Shown here piece after piece: positions 52,488 to 61,647 of a stretch of DNA of 64,000 nt (position 1 is its first letter; the number at the start of each line of letters is the position of its first letter). The notes under the pieces are model-generated. The model was not told the origin of the DNA, did not search any database, and saw nothing but the letters and a program-made list of their open reading frames with translations. The position numbers and the translations under genes were made by a program. Origin of the DNA: Haladaptatus caseinilyticus (lineage in GTDB: Archaea > Halobacteriota > Halobacteria > Halobacteriales > Haladaptataceae); assembly GCF_026248685.1 (NCBI RefSeq), contig NZ_CP111036.1, positions 310,001 through 374,000 on the forward strand. Direction: 5' to 3'.

Positions 52488-52853
52488 TTACGTGCGGAAA
52501 CTTTCACCACAGCCGCATTCGGACACCACGTTCGGGTTATCCACGTGGAACCCGGCGCCCTGCAAACCGGTTTCGTAGTCCACGACGCTCCCTTCGATGT
52601 AGTTCATGCTCGCCGGGTCCACGAACACTCGCAGGTCGTGGTGGTTGAACACCGTATCGTCGGATTCCGGTTCGTCGTCGAACCGCATTCCATAGGAGAG
52701 CCCGGCACAGCCACCCTGTTGGACGAACAGACGCAGTCCCGCTACCCCGGGGTCGAGACCTTCGCTTTCGAGCAGGTTCAGTGCTTGCTCGGCGGCAGTC
52801 TCCGTCACCTCGATTTGTGGGGTTTCCCCACCTTGGGCGGAGTCAGTACTCAT
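52488..52853 (-). CDS. IscA/HesB-type iron-sulfur cluster assembly protein
   Basis: A 121-residue A-type carrier. The cysteine in QQGGCAGLSYGM and the C-terminal pair in ECGCGESF are the three cluster ligands. GSVVDYETGLQGAGFHVDNPN is the family core. It receives and passes on iron-sulfur clusters. The start at 52853 (MSTDSAQGGE) is used; the ATG at 52880 would add 9 residues. Confidence 0.95.
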   Translation of the reverse strand: MSTDSAQGGETPQIEVTETAAEQALNLLESEGLDPGVAGLRLFVQQGGCAGLSYGMRFDDEPESDDTVFNHHDLRVFVDPASMNYIEGSVVDYETGLQGAGFHVDNPNVVSECGCGESFRT

Positions 52854-53338
52854 AGCTGGTGTTTGTCGGTCAGGCCTCATTAACGTTCGCCCGCTGGCAG
52901 TGATTTCCGTGATGGAGTATTTGTCCTCGTCGGGTCCAACGGCGTGCTATGTGTGCTCCGGAAAACCCCCTCGTGGAGAGCCACTGGTTCTTCTGGTTCA
53001 ACGGTAGTGGCCCAGAAAGCTCTCACGGACGATGCTCGCCGGAGGGACGACTGAGCGACGAAGGAGCGAAGGGGTCGATGGGGAGAGTATGGGCGGTCGC
53101 GGTGCGGTGGCGGTTGTTCGGTGTCGGCAATTCCCGACGGCAAGAATAGACGTCGTTTCCCATCGCAACAGAAGCAGGGACGTGGATCTGGCCGGAGAAA
53201 TCCAGTCTCGTTTCAAAGAACTCTCTACCCACATCGTCGGCTTCGTAGAAGGTTTTGCGAGAGCCTGTTTGTTGGCCCTTATGAGGTTTTTGCGAGGGAA
53301 GAGCGCTCCGATGCGGTCTTCCTGCACTCTGTTATGAG
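52854..53338. other. 485-base gap with hairpins and tRNA-end-like repeats
   Basis: No convincing gene. A long imperfect hairpin starts near 52972 (GTGGAGAG and CCACT pairing with AGTGG and CTCTCAC, up to about 53028). A GTCGG-caatt-CCGAC-like stem-loop lies near 53125-53141. TGCGAGGGAAG, the 3' end of the neighbouring tRNA-Leu, recurs at 53291-53301, and a looser copy TTTTGCGAGAG lies at 53253-53263. Overlapping frames here (e.g. 52998-53327 minus) have no recognisable protein character. Confidence 0.55.
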
Positions 53339-53423
53339 TGCGAGGGAAGGGATTTGAACCCTTGGACCTCTACAGGAGCGGATCTTGAGTCCGCCGCCGT
53401 TGGCCGAGCTTGGCTACCCTCGC
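53339..53423 (-). tRNA. tRNA-Leu (anticodon CAA)
   Basis: The minus strand folds as an 85-base class II tRNA. Acceptor GCGAGGG (53417-53423) pairs with CCCTCGC. Anticodon stem GCGGA/TCCGC encloses CTCAAGA, giving CAA (Leu, UUG). It has a long variable arm, T arm GGTTCAAATCC and discriminator A. A TATA-like GTTTTAACTTA lies on the minus strand about 30-40 bases upstream. Confidence 0.95.
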
Positions 53424-53511
53424 ACGCATTCGTTATTCTGCACTGGGTAAGTTAAAACGTTCCGAATCTGAAAACGACACTCCTTTTCCATCCCACCTCA
53501 CCTGTCGAACC

Positions 53512-54312
53512 ATGACCGAATCACGACCCGAACTCGCCGAACGTGCGGCGAGGGCGGGAAGCGAAATCGCCCTGGACGGCTTTCGAACCGACCTCGCGGT
53601 GGAAACGAAAGCGAACAAAACCGACGTGGTGACCGAAGCCGACCGGGAGAGCCAACGCCGAGTCATCGACGTGATTCAGGAGGTGTATCCCGACGATGCG
53701 GTCGTGGGCGAGGAAGAGGACGCACTGAAGGACGTTCCGGCGGAAGGCGACGTCTGGATAATCGACCCCATCGATGGCACGAACAACTTCGTCCGCGGGA
53801 TACCGATATGGACGACCAGCGTCGCCGCGGTCCGCGACGGCGAGACTGTGGCCGCCGCAAACGTCTGTCCGGCACTCGGAGACGTTTACACGGCAGACGC
53901 GGAGGGGACGTACTTGAACGGCGAACGGGTTTCGGTCAGCGACCGCACCGACCCGGAGACGTTCACCGTCTGCCCGACCATCTGGTGGGACTTCGACCGC
54001 CGGGACGAATACAGCGCGACAGTTCGTGGGATTCTCGAACGGTTCGGCGACATGCGTCGATTCGGCTGTGCCCAAATCGCCCTTGGAATGGTCGCAAGCG
54101 GCGCGTTGGAGGGCACCATTACGAACGTCGAACCGAACCCGTGGGACACCGTGGCAGGTGTGCACATGGTTCGACAGGCCGGTGGGCGAGTAACGGACAT
54201 TCACGGGGACCGGTGGACGACCGAAAGAAGGGGGCTGGTCGCATCCAACGGGGAGGCTCACGAAGCGGTGCTCGCCGCGGCCCGCGAAGCCGAAGCCTAC
54301 CGTAGAGAATAG
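53512..54312 (+). CDS. inositol monophosphatase/fructose-1,6-bisphosphatase family protein
   Basis: A 266-residue lithium-sensitive phosphatase fold protein. Metal-site motifs are GEEEDALK (Glu), WIIDPIDGTNNFVRGIPIW and VEPNPWDTVAGVHMVRQAGG. In archaea such enzymes hydrolyse inositol-1-phosphate and fructose bisphosphate. It starts at ATG 53512. No partner genes are adjacent. Confidence 0.94.
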   Translation: MTESRPELAERAARAGSEIALDGFRTDLAVETKANKTDVVTEADRESQRRVIDVIQEVYPDDAVVGEEEDALKDVPAEGDVWIIDPIDGTNNFVRGIPIWTTSVAAVRDGETVAAANVCPALGDVYTADAEGTYLNGERVSVSDRTDPETFTVCPTIWWDFDRRDEYSATVRGILERFGDMRRFGCAQIALGMVASGALEGTITNVEPNPWDTVAGVHMVRQAGGRVTDIHGDRWTTERRGLVASNGEAHEAVLAAAREAEAYRRE

Positions 54313-54399
54313 AACGACGGTCGTCCGCAGTTCGAAATACTGCGATCGCATTCCGGCGAGTGGTACAAATATTTAGTAGTGGGGCATTTCGGTAGCGGT

Positions 54400-54867
54400 A
54401 TGAAGCTGGATGACACGGACCGCGCTATCCTCCACGCACTCCAAAAAGACGCTCGGACGCCCTTCAGCGAAATCGCCCGACAGATCGACATGTCCAGCGC
54501 GACGGTTCACGACCGGGTTAACCGGATGGAAGAAGCCGGAGTGATCACCGGGTATCACGCCAACGTCAACCCGAAAGAAGTCTCGCTCGGTATCTCCGCG
54601 TTCGTCGGCCTCCGCGTCGAACAGGGTCGGGAAAAGGACACGCTCAAAAAACTCGAAGACATCGATGGAATTCAGGAAGTCCATCTCACGACCGGGTCGT
54701 GGGACGTGATGGTACGGGTGTACGCCGAGAACGCGGACAGCCTCCGCGAACTGATGTTCGACACGATCGCCCAGATGGATGGGTTCGCCCGCTCACAGAC
54801 GATGGTGGTTCTCGGGTCACCGTTCGAGAGCGAGGAATTGCCGCTCGTCCTCGACGACCCGGAATAG
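54400..54867 (+). CDS. Lrp/AsnC-family transcriptional regulator
   Basis: A 155-residue regulator. MKLDDTDRAILHALQKDARTPFSEIARQIDMSSATVHDRVNRMEEAGVI is the Lrp winged helix, followed by an RAM/AsnC ligand domain with VHLTTGSWDVMVRVYAENADSLRELM. TATA-like AATATTTAG is 25-31 bases before ATG 54400. The target and effector (an amino acid) are unknown; it is next to an orphan membrane gene. Confidence 0.95.
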   Translation: MKLDDTDRAILHALQKDARTPFSEIARQIDMSSATVHDRVNRMEEAGVITGYHANVNPKEVSLGISAFVGLRVEQGREKDTLKKLEDIDGIQEVHLTTGSWDVMVRVYAENADSLRELMFDTIAQMDGFARSQTMVVLGSPFESEELPLVLDDPE

Positions 54868-54906
54868 ACCGGAACTATAAAACGCGCTCGCTCCGGTTCG
54901 TGCGGT

Positions 54907-56040
54907 ATGGACACTGCAAGCGAGGGAATAGATAACGAACGAACCTGGGCGGGAGTCGTCGCCGTCACGGTCGTCGCACTCGTCGGCGGCGCACTCGCAT
55001 TCCCAAGACAGGTGTACGACGGCTTTATTTGGCACTACTTTTGGGGACCGGTCGCGGCCGATGCGAAGGGCGCGGAGTGTGCGATTCGCGTGGGCGGAGC
55101 GACCAAATACATCTATGACCGTGGAGCATGTGCAGGACTCGCGGAACCGGTCGCGGAACCGGGTTACACGCTCGTATCGGAAGTCGGCTACGCGGTAACG
55201 CTCATCGTCGCGTTGCTCGGACTTGTCTTTCTCCTCCGCCGACTCGACATCGGGCGCGACAGGAGTCTCTTCTATGCCCTGTTTCCCTTCATGCTGTTCG
55301 GCGGCGCTCTCCGTGTAGTCGAAGACGCCGACAATGCGCTTCAGCAGGCCGGAAACGGAGCGATTCCGTTCCCCTGGAACACGCTCATCATCAGCCCCAT
55401 CATCTACTTTACCGTCTTCGCCATGACGTTGGCCGCAGTCGTCGCGAGTGTCGCGCTGGCGCGCAGGGGAATCGTCGACGAGTACGAGTATCCGCTCGCC
55501 GGAATCGGAACGGTCGTGCTCGCCATCACCGTCGGCTATCTGTTCGTGTTGGCAGTCACGACCAAACAAGTCAACCTCTTTCCACAAATCCTCGTCGTCG
55601 TTCTCGGCGGTGCGACGTTGGTCACCGCGATTACGTGGGCAGCAGTCGAACGGTTCGCGCCCGAAGTAAATGCCGGAACCAAAGGTATCGGAGCGGTCAT
55701 CATTTGGGGTCACGCGGTGGACGGCGTCGCCAACGTCGCCGTCCTCGACTGGGCGCTGGCGCTGGGACTAGCGGGTGAATACACCGCGAAGCATCCGGTC
55801 AACCGGGGCATCATCGATATCACTTCCGCCGTCCTCCCGGCATCGATAACGTCCGTCATCGGTACGGCATGGCCGTTCCTGCTCGTCAAAATCGTCGCCG
55901 CGCTCGCAGTCGTGTGGGTGTTCGACGAACGGATATTCGAGGAGAGCCCTCGCTATGCAATCCTGTTGCTTATCGCTATCCTCGCGGTCGGTCTCGGCCC
56001 CGGAACGCGCGACATGCTTCGAGCCGCGTTCGGGATCTAA
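54907..56040 (+). CDS. DUF63 family integral membrane protein
   Basis: A 377-residue protein with about nine helices and the DUF63 features [42 protein letters not shown], and [15 protein letters not shown]. It has conserved Asp and His residues inside the membrane part. DUF63 is archaeal, function unknown. A TATA-like TATAAAAC lies about 30 bases upstream. Its 3' end overlaps the zinc-ribbon gene by four bases. Confidence 0.9.
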   Translation: MDTASEGIDNERTWAGVVAVTVVALVGGALAFPRQVYDGFIWHYFWGPVAADAKGAECAIRVGGATKYIYDRGACAGLAEPVAEPGYTLVSEVGYAVTLIVALLGLVFLLRRLDIGRDRSLFYALFPFMLFGGALRVVEDADNALQQAGNGAIPFPWNTLIISPIIYFTVFAMTLAAVVASVALARRGIVDEYEYPLAGIGTVVLAITVGYLFVLAVTTKQVNLFPQILVVVLGGATLVTAITWAAVERFAPEVNAGTKGIGAVIIWGHAVDGVANVAVLDWALALGLAGEYTAKHPVNRGIIDITSAVLPASITSVIGTAWPFLLVKIVAALAVVWVFDERIFEESPRYAILLLIAILAVGLGPGTRDMLRAAFGI

Positions 56041-56207
56041 CGAAGACGTTCCAGCGTCGATTCGGGGAAATACTGGTCGCCACAGTTTCGGCAGGCCGCG
56101 ACATCGACCGACCCGACGTTACGAAAACCGAGTCGGTCAACCGAGACGCTCTTTCTCGATAACGGTGACCCACACGTGGCACAGGTCAGGTCGAACTCGG
56201 TCGTCAT
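56037..56207 (-). CDS. YgiT-type zinc ribbon microprotein
   Basis: A 56-residue protein with [13 protein letters not shown] and [17 protein letters not shown], i.e. paired C-x2-C knuckles. YgiT-type ribbons are usually the DNA-binding part of toxin-antitoxin antitoxins, but here no toxin or HTH follows. It starts at 56207 (MTTEFDLTC) rather than 56219. It overlaps DUF63 convergently. Confidence 0.8.
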   Translation of the reverse strand: MTTEFDLTCATCGSPLSRKSVSVDRLGFRNVGSVDVAACRNCGDQYFPESTLERLR

Positions 56208-56330
56208 ACTATCACCCAAACCGACGTATACGGCAAATCATGCATGATTAATAGTCCACCAGTTCGGCAGATACGACCACATCCAACATAAATACTGTGT
56301 GTTTCGCTAGCACAGTACAACTGGCTCACA

Positions 56331-58043
56331 TTATGGATACGGATGGGGTTCCCGGTCGAGTTTCGGATCGAATCCGAGCGCATCCGGAACGACACGAGCG
56401 CGCTCGCCGAAGAACGCTTCATCGGTAAACAGCGGTTGTGCCTCCGGTGCGAGGACGCGTACTGCCTCGAACCCAAGCGTTTCCACGTCTCGCGTCGTGA
56501 GACGCGCACCGTACACGGAAAACGCTTCGGCGGCCCGGGAAACGACGGTGTGGAGTTCGTCGATTCCCGACGGAACCGCATTGCCGACGCTTTCGCTCGG
56601 AATCGTCGTATCAGGGGAGACGAACGCGCGAACCGGTTCCGGGAAGTCAGCATAGTGAGCGATCGACCCCTCGGCGTTCGCCGCCTCGTCCGGCCCCATC
56701 AGGTTCAGCTCCGTCCAGTTCTGGAGCGCCTCCGCGAGCGCGGACCGTGCCGCCGAGTCCGGATCGAGGTCCGCCCCCGACCCGACTGCGAACTTCGGCC
56801 ACTCGTCCTCCCGATGCACTGCGACAGCGACCACCGGAACGTCCACGTCCTGGGTTACGAGGAGCGCAGTCACGTCCAAGTTCTCCGCACGCGCTCGCTT
56901 CGTGAGTTCGGTGAACCTATCGTCCTCGACTCGAAGTCCGAGCGGTTCGAACGACGAGTACCACGCGAGCATCGTCGCATCGCGTTCTATCACCTCGTAC
57001 AACCCCGACAACAGGGCCTCCGTACTGGAGTTACCTAGACCCAACCCCGTCGTTATCGCTGGCTTGAATCGTGCGTTTCGGGGCGGGAAGTGGACGAACT
57101 CCGCTGGGAGATGAACTGGGTCGCCCGTACCGAGATTCCGCCCGGGAACCCACGCCAACTCGTCGTTCCTCGGGTCCGCCCATCCAGTCGGTCGGACGAA
57201 TTCGGCGGGCGAAATGGCGTCTTCGAGGTCCGATGGTCGTGCCACGCCGAACGTCGATTCACGGTAGATGCCCGCACAGTACCGCTCCATCCCTTCACCC
57301 AGCGCTTTCATCAGCGCTTCGTTCCAGTCGCCTGCAACGCCCGCCGACTGCTCCGCGGCGTGAGCGTCGCTAAACCCTGTCGTATCACACAGGTTTGCCA
57401 AGTAGTACGGCACCGGAAACGACGAAACCTCGCCGAGCGACCGGACGACCCCGACTCTTTCGTCCAGCGCGATCTCCGCGTGTGCGACCGCCTCGTCCAG
57501 CGTTCGTTCCGTATGCTCGATACCGAGCGTTCTGTCACGCGCGTTGCCACACGTCGGACAGTTCGGAACCGGAAGCAATCGACGCTCGGCGTGCGGCAGT
57601 TCCACGATACCGCCGAGAACAGCCGATTCACCACCGGCGAGAAGCGTCACCGCTTCGCGTCCAGCGAGCGCCCCGGCGAATCGAGCGGTCGCAGTATCGA
57701 TAGTACCGGCGACGCCGGTACTATCGTCCGTCACATTCGATGCCACACGCGTTCGCAAACAGTCGAAGCACGCGGTTTCAGCTTCGAAACCCGAAACCGC
57801 GGCGTCCACGTTCGGAAGCGGATATCCGCCGACACCCCCCAGTTCGACGGCCAGCCATGGCGTTCCTGAACGGTTTGCACGACCGAAATCCTTCGAACCG
57901 ACTTCGCCGACGACCACGGCGAAATCAACATCGGCCACGTCGCTCGCCTCGATTTCGGTGACAGTTCCGTCCGCATCCGAAAGTGCGGCACATACAGCGT
58001 CGGCCGCAGGACCGGTCCCGACGACGCCCAGCAAGGTGCTCAT
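56331..58043 (-). CDS. fused YcaO cyclodehydratase with C-terminal PxPxP
   Basis: A 570-residue protein. The N-terminal region has a Rossmann-like entry (LLGVVGTGPAADAV) and two cysteine sites, CFDC and NCPTC, as in the partner (C) protein of azoline-forming YcaO enzymes. The YcaO domain (about residues 200-560) carries ATP-binding motifs MKALGEGMERYC, SSTEALLSGLYEVIERD and SAARSALAEALQNW. It ends PHPYP, the PxPxP tail required for azoline formation by TOMM cyclodehydratases. No precursor peptide, oxidase or TfuA gene is next to it. Start 58043 is the family start. Confidence 0.88.
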   Translation of the reverse strand: MSTLLGVVGTGPAADAVCAALSDADGTVTEIEASDVADVDFAVVVGEVGSKDFGRANRSGTPWLAVELGGVGGYPLPNVDAAVSGFEAETACFDCLRTRVASNVTDDSTGVAGTIDTATARFAGALAGREAVTLLAGGESAVLGGIVELPHAERRLLPVPNCPTCGNARDRTLGIEHTERTLDEAVAHAEIALDERVGVVRSLGEVSSFPVPYYLANLCDTTGFSDAHAAEQSAGVAGDWNEALMKALGEGMERYCAGIYRESTFGVARPSDLEDAISPAEFVRPTGWADPRNDELAWVPGRNLGTGDPVHLPAEFVHFPPRNARFKPAITTGLGLGNSSTEALLSGLYEVIERDATMLAWYSSFEPLGLRVEDDRFTELTKRARAENLDVTALLVTQDVDVPVVAVAVHREDEWPKFAVGSGADLDPDSAARSALAEALQNWTELNLMGPDEAANAEGSIAHYADFPEPVRAFVSPDTTIPSESVGNAVPSGIDELHTVVSRAAEAFSVYGARLTTRDVETLGFEAVRVLAPEAQPLFTDEAFFGERARVVPDALGFDPKLDREPHPYP

Positions 58044-58124
58044 GCGCGAGACGAAACGGGCAGTTGGCAAAAGGGCGACGGATAGCAATCGCTAGAGGAT
58101 GTAAAAAACGGAGGGATTCGGAGT

Positions 58125-58949
58125 TTAGTGCAGGATACCCTGCGCGACGCTCGCAAGCTGGTCGGTGTCCGCGGTCTGCAGTTCATCGTTGGCGAGCTTC
58201 AGACGGAGACGTGGACGGCCGACGTCGATGGGAACCTTTTCCGTACCGATGAGGCCCATGTCTTCGAGCTTGGTTTTCGTGCGGGAGAACGTCGCTTTGC
58301 TGGCGATACCGACATCCTCGCCCCATTTGCTGATGTCGTAGAGCAGGGCTTCGTTTTTCGCCGCAACGAGGAGGCTGATAGTCACTTCATCGAGACCATC
58401 GCCGTCACCGCGCGCGGTTTCGAGCGACGAGAGAACGCTGTTGAAGTCGTCCTCCGCCTCTGGGCTGATCTCTTCTCCGAGCGTCTCGCGGACACGCGTG
58501 ATCGGGGGCGTGCGCAGGGAGAAGTCGTCCGCGTCTTCCCAGTGGGATGTGTACGTTCCGTAGGCAGCATCGACGAAGTCGCCGTCGTCGGAGGTGAGAC
58601 CGCCCACGCGGTCGCCCGCGGTGACGAGTGCGATGACCACGTCGTCGGTGACGAGGAGGGAGTTCCCGGAGGAATCGTCCGTCGTTCGCAGGGTGAGAAC
58701 GCCTTCGTCGATGAGGTCGGCAGCGTTGCTGGCGATGATGAAGTCCTCCATCACGTCCTTCAACGTAGCTTCGTCCGCGAGCATGCGCATCTCGGGGAGA
58801 TCGCCGTCGTAATCCGTCGCTGCATCGATGAGTTCTTCGATAGCATCAGCGGACGGGTTGACGACGACCATGACTTCGGGATTTTCGTCGATAACGGCAC
58901 GAAGGATTTCGTGGACGCTTTGGTTCAAGAGGTTCGATTTTGTTTCCAT
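58125..58949 (-). CDS. tbsP: TbsP-type transcriptional regulator (DUF5821)
   Basis: A 274-residue protein: an N-terminal sensor-like part (METKSNLLNQSVHEILRAVIDENPE), central TVDDVVIALVTAGDRVG-like strand segments, and a C-terminal winged helix (DISKWGEDVGIASKATFSRTKTKLEDMGLIGTEKVPIDVGRPRLRLKL). I recall this as DUF5821, named TbsP in Haloferax, where it co-regulates sugar metabolism with TrmB; that link is from memory. It precedes the YcaO gene by 81 bases on the same strand. An AT-rich TATA-like TTAATTTTAAC lies upstream. Confidence 0.85.
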   Translation of the reverse strand: METKSNLLNQSVHEILRAVIDENPEVMVVVNPSADAIEELIDAATDYDGDLPEMRMLADEATLKDVMEDFIIASNAADLIDEGVLTLRTTDDSSGNSLLVTDDVVIALVTAGDRVGGLTSDDGDFVDAAYGTYTSHWEDADDFSLRTPPITRVRETLGEEISPEAEDDFNSVLSSLETARGDGDGLDEVTISLLVAAKNEALLYDISKWGEDVGIASKATFSRTKTKLEDMGLIGTEKVPIDVGRPRLRLKLANDELQTADTDQLASVAQGILH

Positions 58950-59284
58950 AGTCGGTCGGACGAGATTCATCTATTTAATTTTAACGGGAAAAATCAACGG
59001 AAATCATAGGTTATGTAGCATGAACAATTAGTCAATGACGTAATTATTACCGCCGAATTCGTATAATACCACCCTGAAAACCGGAAACTCTTCGAAATAC
59101 TATAACTTCCGGAATCCGATCCGACAGCGCTCGAAAACATCACGTTTGATATTTTTCGACACATACAGGCGGTGCTGAACACACTCCTCGTGATGAATAC
59201 GGAGAGTAATCGATAGTTACCAATTACACCTTCAGCTAACAGTCCGAAAGAATGAAGTATGCTTGTGAGGTATCAACATGTGAC
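58950..59284. other. AT-rich gap before the micropeptide gene
   Basis: A 335-base gap, noticeably richer in A and T than the rest of the window, between tbsP and the micropeptide. It holds the tbsP promoter (TTAATTTTAAC near 58970-58985). I see no gene, tRNA or clear repeat. Its composition suggests that the CHAT/micropeptide pair was acquired or lies in a variable region. Confidence 0.5.
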
Positions 59285-59425
59285 ATGCGAAGTGAAATTC
59301 AGCAGTATCTCGCAGGACATCCAAAAGTATTGAATGTCGCCTTCAGCTTCGCGCTGGGCTACTCGTACATCCAAAACACTCCGATAGATCCCCTCGCAGG
59401 ATCGGGCGGCACGCAAGGACCTTAG
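59285..59425 (+). CDS. 46-residue membrane-type micropeptide convergent with the CHAT gene
   Basis: A small peptide: MRSEIQQYLAGHPKVLN, then a hydrophobic stretch VAFSFALGYSYIQ, then PIDPLAGSGGTQGP. It looks like short haloarchaeal peptides (about 45 residues, YLxxHP, one hydrophobic segment, GP end) that I recall as DUF7503. Its stop (TAG 59423-59425) overlaps the CHAT stop by four bases, in opposite orientation. A TATA-like AGTATG lies about 28 bases upstream. Role unknown; it may be the target or the effector of the CHAT protease. Confidence 0.6.
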   Translation: MRSEIQQYLAGHPKVLNVAFSFALGYSYIQNTPIDPLAGSGGTQGP

Positions 59426-61542
59426 CTTAGATTAATTTGATCGAGTAACTCGTTTTCTTCCGACCAATACAGTTCCCCATCGTAGAGCATCGGCATTTCA
59501 GCCCGTTTGAGAAACGAGCTGAGTTCGTCCGTATTCAAAATGAAAGACGCATCGTTACCGTGCAAATATAATTGCTCATTGCTGTCAATATATGGTTGGT
59601 AACAACTTCCAACCATGGATATTGAGAGTGATTGAAATGATAAACGAAATCCATCGTCGATTCGTTCAATATTTCCCGAGACCGGGATATAGTTATCCGA
59701 TTGAGTCAAAGTGTGTGCACCGTCACCGACGACAGCGTAATCCTTGTTCATCATGATACGCCGCCGCGCGAGCTGGAGCGCGTGTTGGATGCTGAATCCG
59801 TGAATGAGCAGCCGTGCAAACGAGATGCCGACTCTGGCGGCCTGCTTGTTCAACACTTTGTTGAACGTGATCGCACCCGCGACGGTCCCTTTTCTGATCA
59901 GTTCCATTCCCTCGTAGTACGAACCACACGCGTTGAGGAAGAACGTCTGAACGTTGCTTTCATCGATGTTCTCGAGGGAGAGGTTGCCGTCCGTACATCG
60001 GAGGCCACTCTCCTCACAGTGACCGATATAGTGGACGTAATCACATGGCGTCTCGAACAGGTCGGCGAGTTCATCGCGCGTCAAGTGTTCGTGGACGGTG
60101 ACCTCGATGGGAAGGTCTTTCGCACGGTCTAAGTAGATGTCCGCCGCGTCCTCCCGTTCCGCATCCATTCCCTCGTCGTTCAGTATCAGCGCCACTTCGA
60201 TTTCGTCACTCTCACGGTCGAGATACTTGAATCGGTTTTCGTAGGCACTGGGATCGGTTTTGAACACGTCGATGGGAACGCCGTCGGCGAGCCACCCGTG
60301 AACGCGGCCGCGGTGCAACGTCGGTTTGATCCGTTCGACGGCACTCACGTCCTCCGTTCGGGTTACCCGATACAACCCGTCGCCTGCAACGGCACGCTGA
60401 GCGGGGGTCGAGAACTGCGGTCCGTTCCGATAAAAATCGCCGAGCGAGGCATCCAACAGTTCGTTCGGGTTCAAATCGGAGGAGTCAGGCAGGTAGATGA
60501 GGCTGAGGTTCGAAAGCAGATACGGAAGCGTCGAGACGTTCTCCAACGAGGGTTCGACATACATGGAGAGATGCCAATCCGGCAACTCATCGCTGATCTG
60601 GTCGAAATCGATCAGGTCGTAGGTAACGAGTTGCTCAGCGGGCGTCGCTTCGTACGTTTCCCCTCGATCGATATCCAACTCGTCGAGAAGCGGTAGTTCC
60701 GCGAGGTTCCATCCATGTGGACCGGCGTTGCGGACGAGACAGTCGAGGAAGAACACCCGTCGAAGCATCTCGGCCACTTCGTGCTGGTAGCTCGGAAGCG
60801 AGCTGAACGAATATGAGAAGTTAACTGACGGTACTTCGAGAACCGGTGTCGCGCGGGTTTCCACGACGAGGTTCGCCTGAAGGTAGTACGCGAGGGGGGC
60901 AGTAACGAACAGCGTCCGAAGATCATCGGGAACACGGATTTCGATACCGACGTCCTTCTTGTTGGTACGAACTTCCTTCGGAATATGCAGCTCTTTGCCC
61001 ACCTCGAACCGGGGTGGGTGTCCCCGAAGGGTCGGAAATGAACGGTCGGGGCCGGTCGTCTTATGTGACGAGGAGGCGTACGAAATTGCCGTCGCCAACC
61101 CGTCAGTCGTCGGTGGAATAGTTATCGTATCGACGGGCGTTTCGTGGTGGCTCCGAAACCCGAGTGTTATCGGAATGTTGCCGTCGAACTCGATGATCAA
61201 CGCGTCGAAATCCGGGGTTTTTCGGATCGTCGCGGGACCGGAAAACCGGAGATACGTCTTGATGTTTCCGTGAATGTTCGCCAAATACTCGCCATCGGGG
61301 AGTTCGAGGTCATCTGTATCGCCCCCATGGAAATGTCTCTCGTCCGACTGTAATTCGGTAAGACTTACCAGATTCGGCGGGAATTGAACTTTCGACGCGT
61401 ATCCCGAAACGGTTTCGTCGATGGGTCTATCGATTCCCTGTTCCTGTCCCCCACTTTGCCAATCAGGCGCGCATATCGATATCCCGGTTTTCGTCCGGTC
61501 GAACGCCCGAAGGCCGGTATCCGTCTCCTCCCATTCTATCAT
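59422..61542 (-). CDS. CHAT-type caspase-like protease
   Basis: A 706-residue soluble protein. The C-terminal part carries a caspase-like CHAT domain: YVHYIGHCEESGL with catalytic His508 and FFLNACGSYYEG with catalytic Cys539. The flanking strands and ARLLIHGFSIQHALQLARRR fit the fold. The N-terminal 400 residues are of unknown fold, possibly a sensor. CHAT proteases in prokaryotes often act in immunity and cleave a partner protein. It shares a divergent promoter region with glyA and converges on the micropeptide. Confidence 0.85.
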   Translation of the reverse strand: MIEWEETDTGLRAFDRTKTGISICAPDWQSGGQEQGIDRPIDETVSGYASKVQFPPNLVSLTELQSDERHFHGGDTDDLELPDGEYLANIHGNIKTYLRFSGPATIRKTPDFDALIIEFDGNIPITLGFRSHHETPVDTITIPPTTDGLATAISYASSSHKTTGPDRSFPTLRGHPPRFEVGKELHIPKEVRTNKKDVGIEIRVPDDLRTLFVTAPLAYYLQANLVVETRATPVLEVPSVNFSYSFSSLPSYQHEVAEMLRRVFFLDCLVRNAGPHGWNLAELPLLDELDIDRGETYEATPAEQLVTYDLIDFDQISDELPDWHLSMYVEPSLENVSTLPYLLSNLSLIYLPDSSDLNPNELLDASLGDFYRNGPQFSTPAQRAVAGDGLYRVTRTEDVSAVERIKPTLHRGRVHGWLADGVPIDVFKTDPSAYENRFKYLDRESDEIEVALILNDEGMDAEREDAADIYLDRAKDLPIEVTVHEHLTRDELADLFETPCDYVHYIGHCEESGLRCTDGNLSLENIDESNVQTFFLNACGSYYEGMELIRKGTVAGAITFNKVLNKQAARVGISFARLLIHGFSIQHALQLARRRIMMNKDYAVVGDGAHTLTQSDNYIPVSGNIERIDDGFRLSFQSLSISMVGSCYQPYIDSNEQLYLHGNDASFILNTDELSSFLKRAEMPMLYDGELYWSEENELLDQINLS

Positions 61543-61562
61543 ACCGGTAATAAGAACGGTAT
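61541..61562. promoter_or_regulatory. inverted repeat over the CHAT gene start
   Basis: ATACCG (61541-61546) and CGGTAT (61557-61562) are perfect arms with a 10-base spacer, overlapping the start codon of the CHAT gene (60 in from its ATG side). Upstream on the minus strand, AAATATAAAC near 61573-61582 is a TATA candidate. This looks like an operator for tight repression. Confidence 0.4.
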
Positions 61563-61647
61563 CTCACCGTTAGTTTATATTTCTGTCGGGGACGAACCCG
61601 ACTAGCCGAGAGGTAAACTTATACGCCGTGGTATCCCGGATTTGCAC

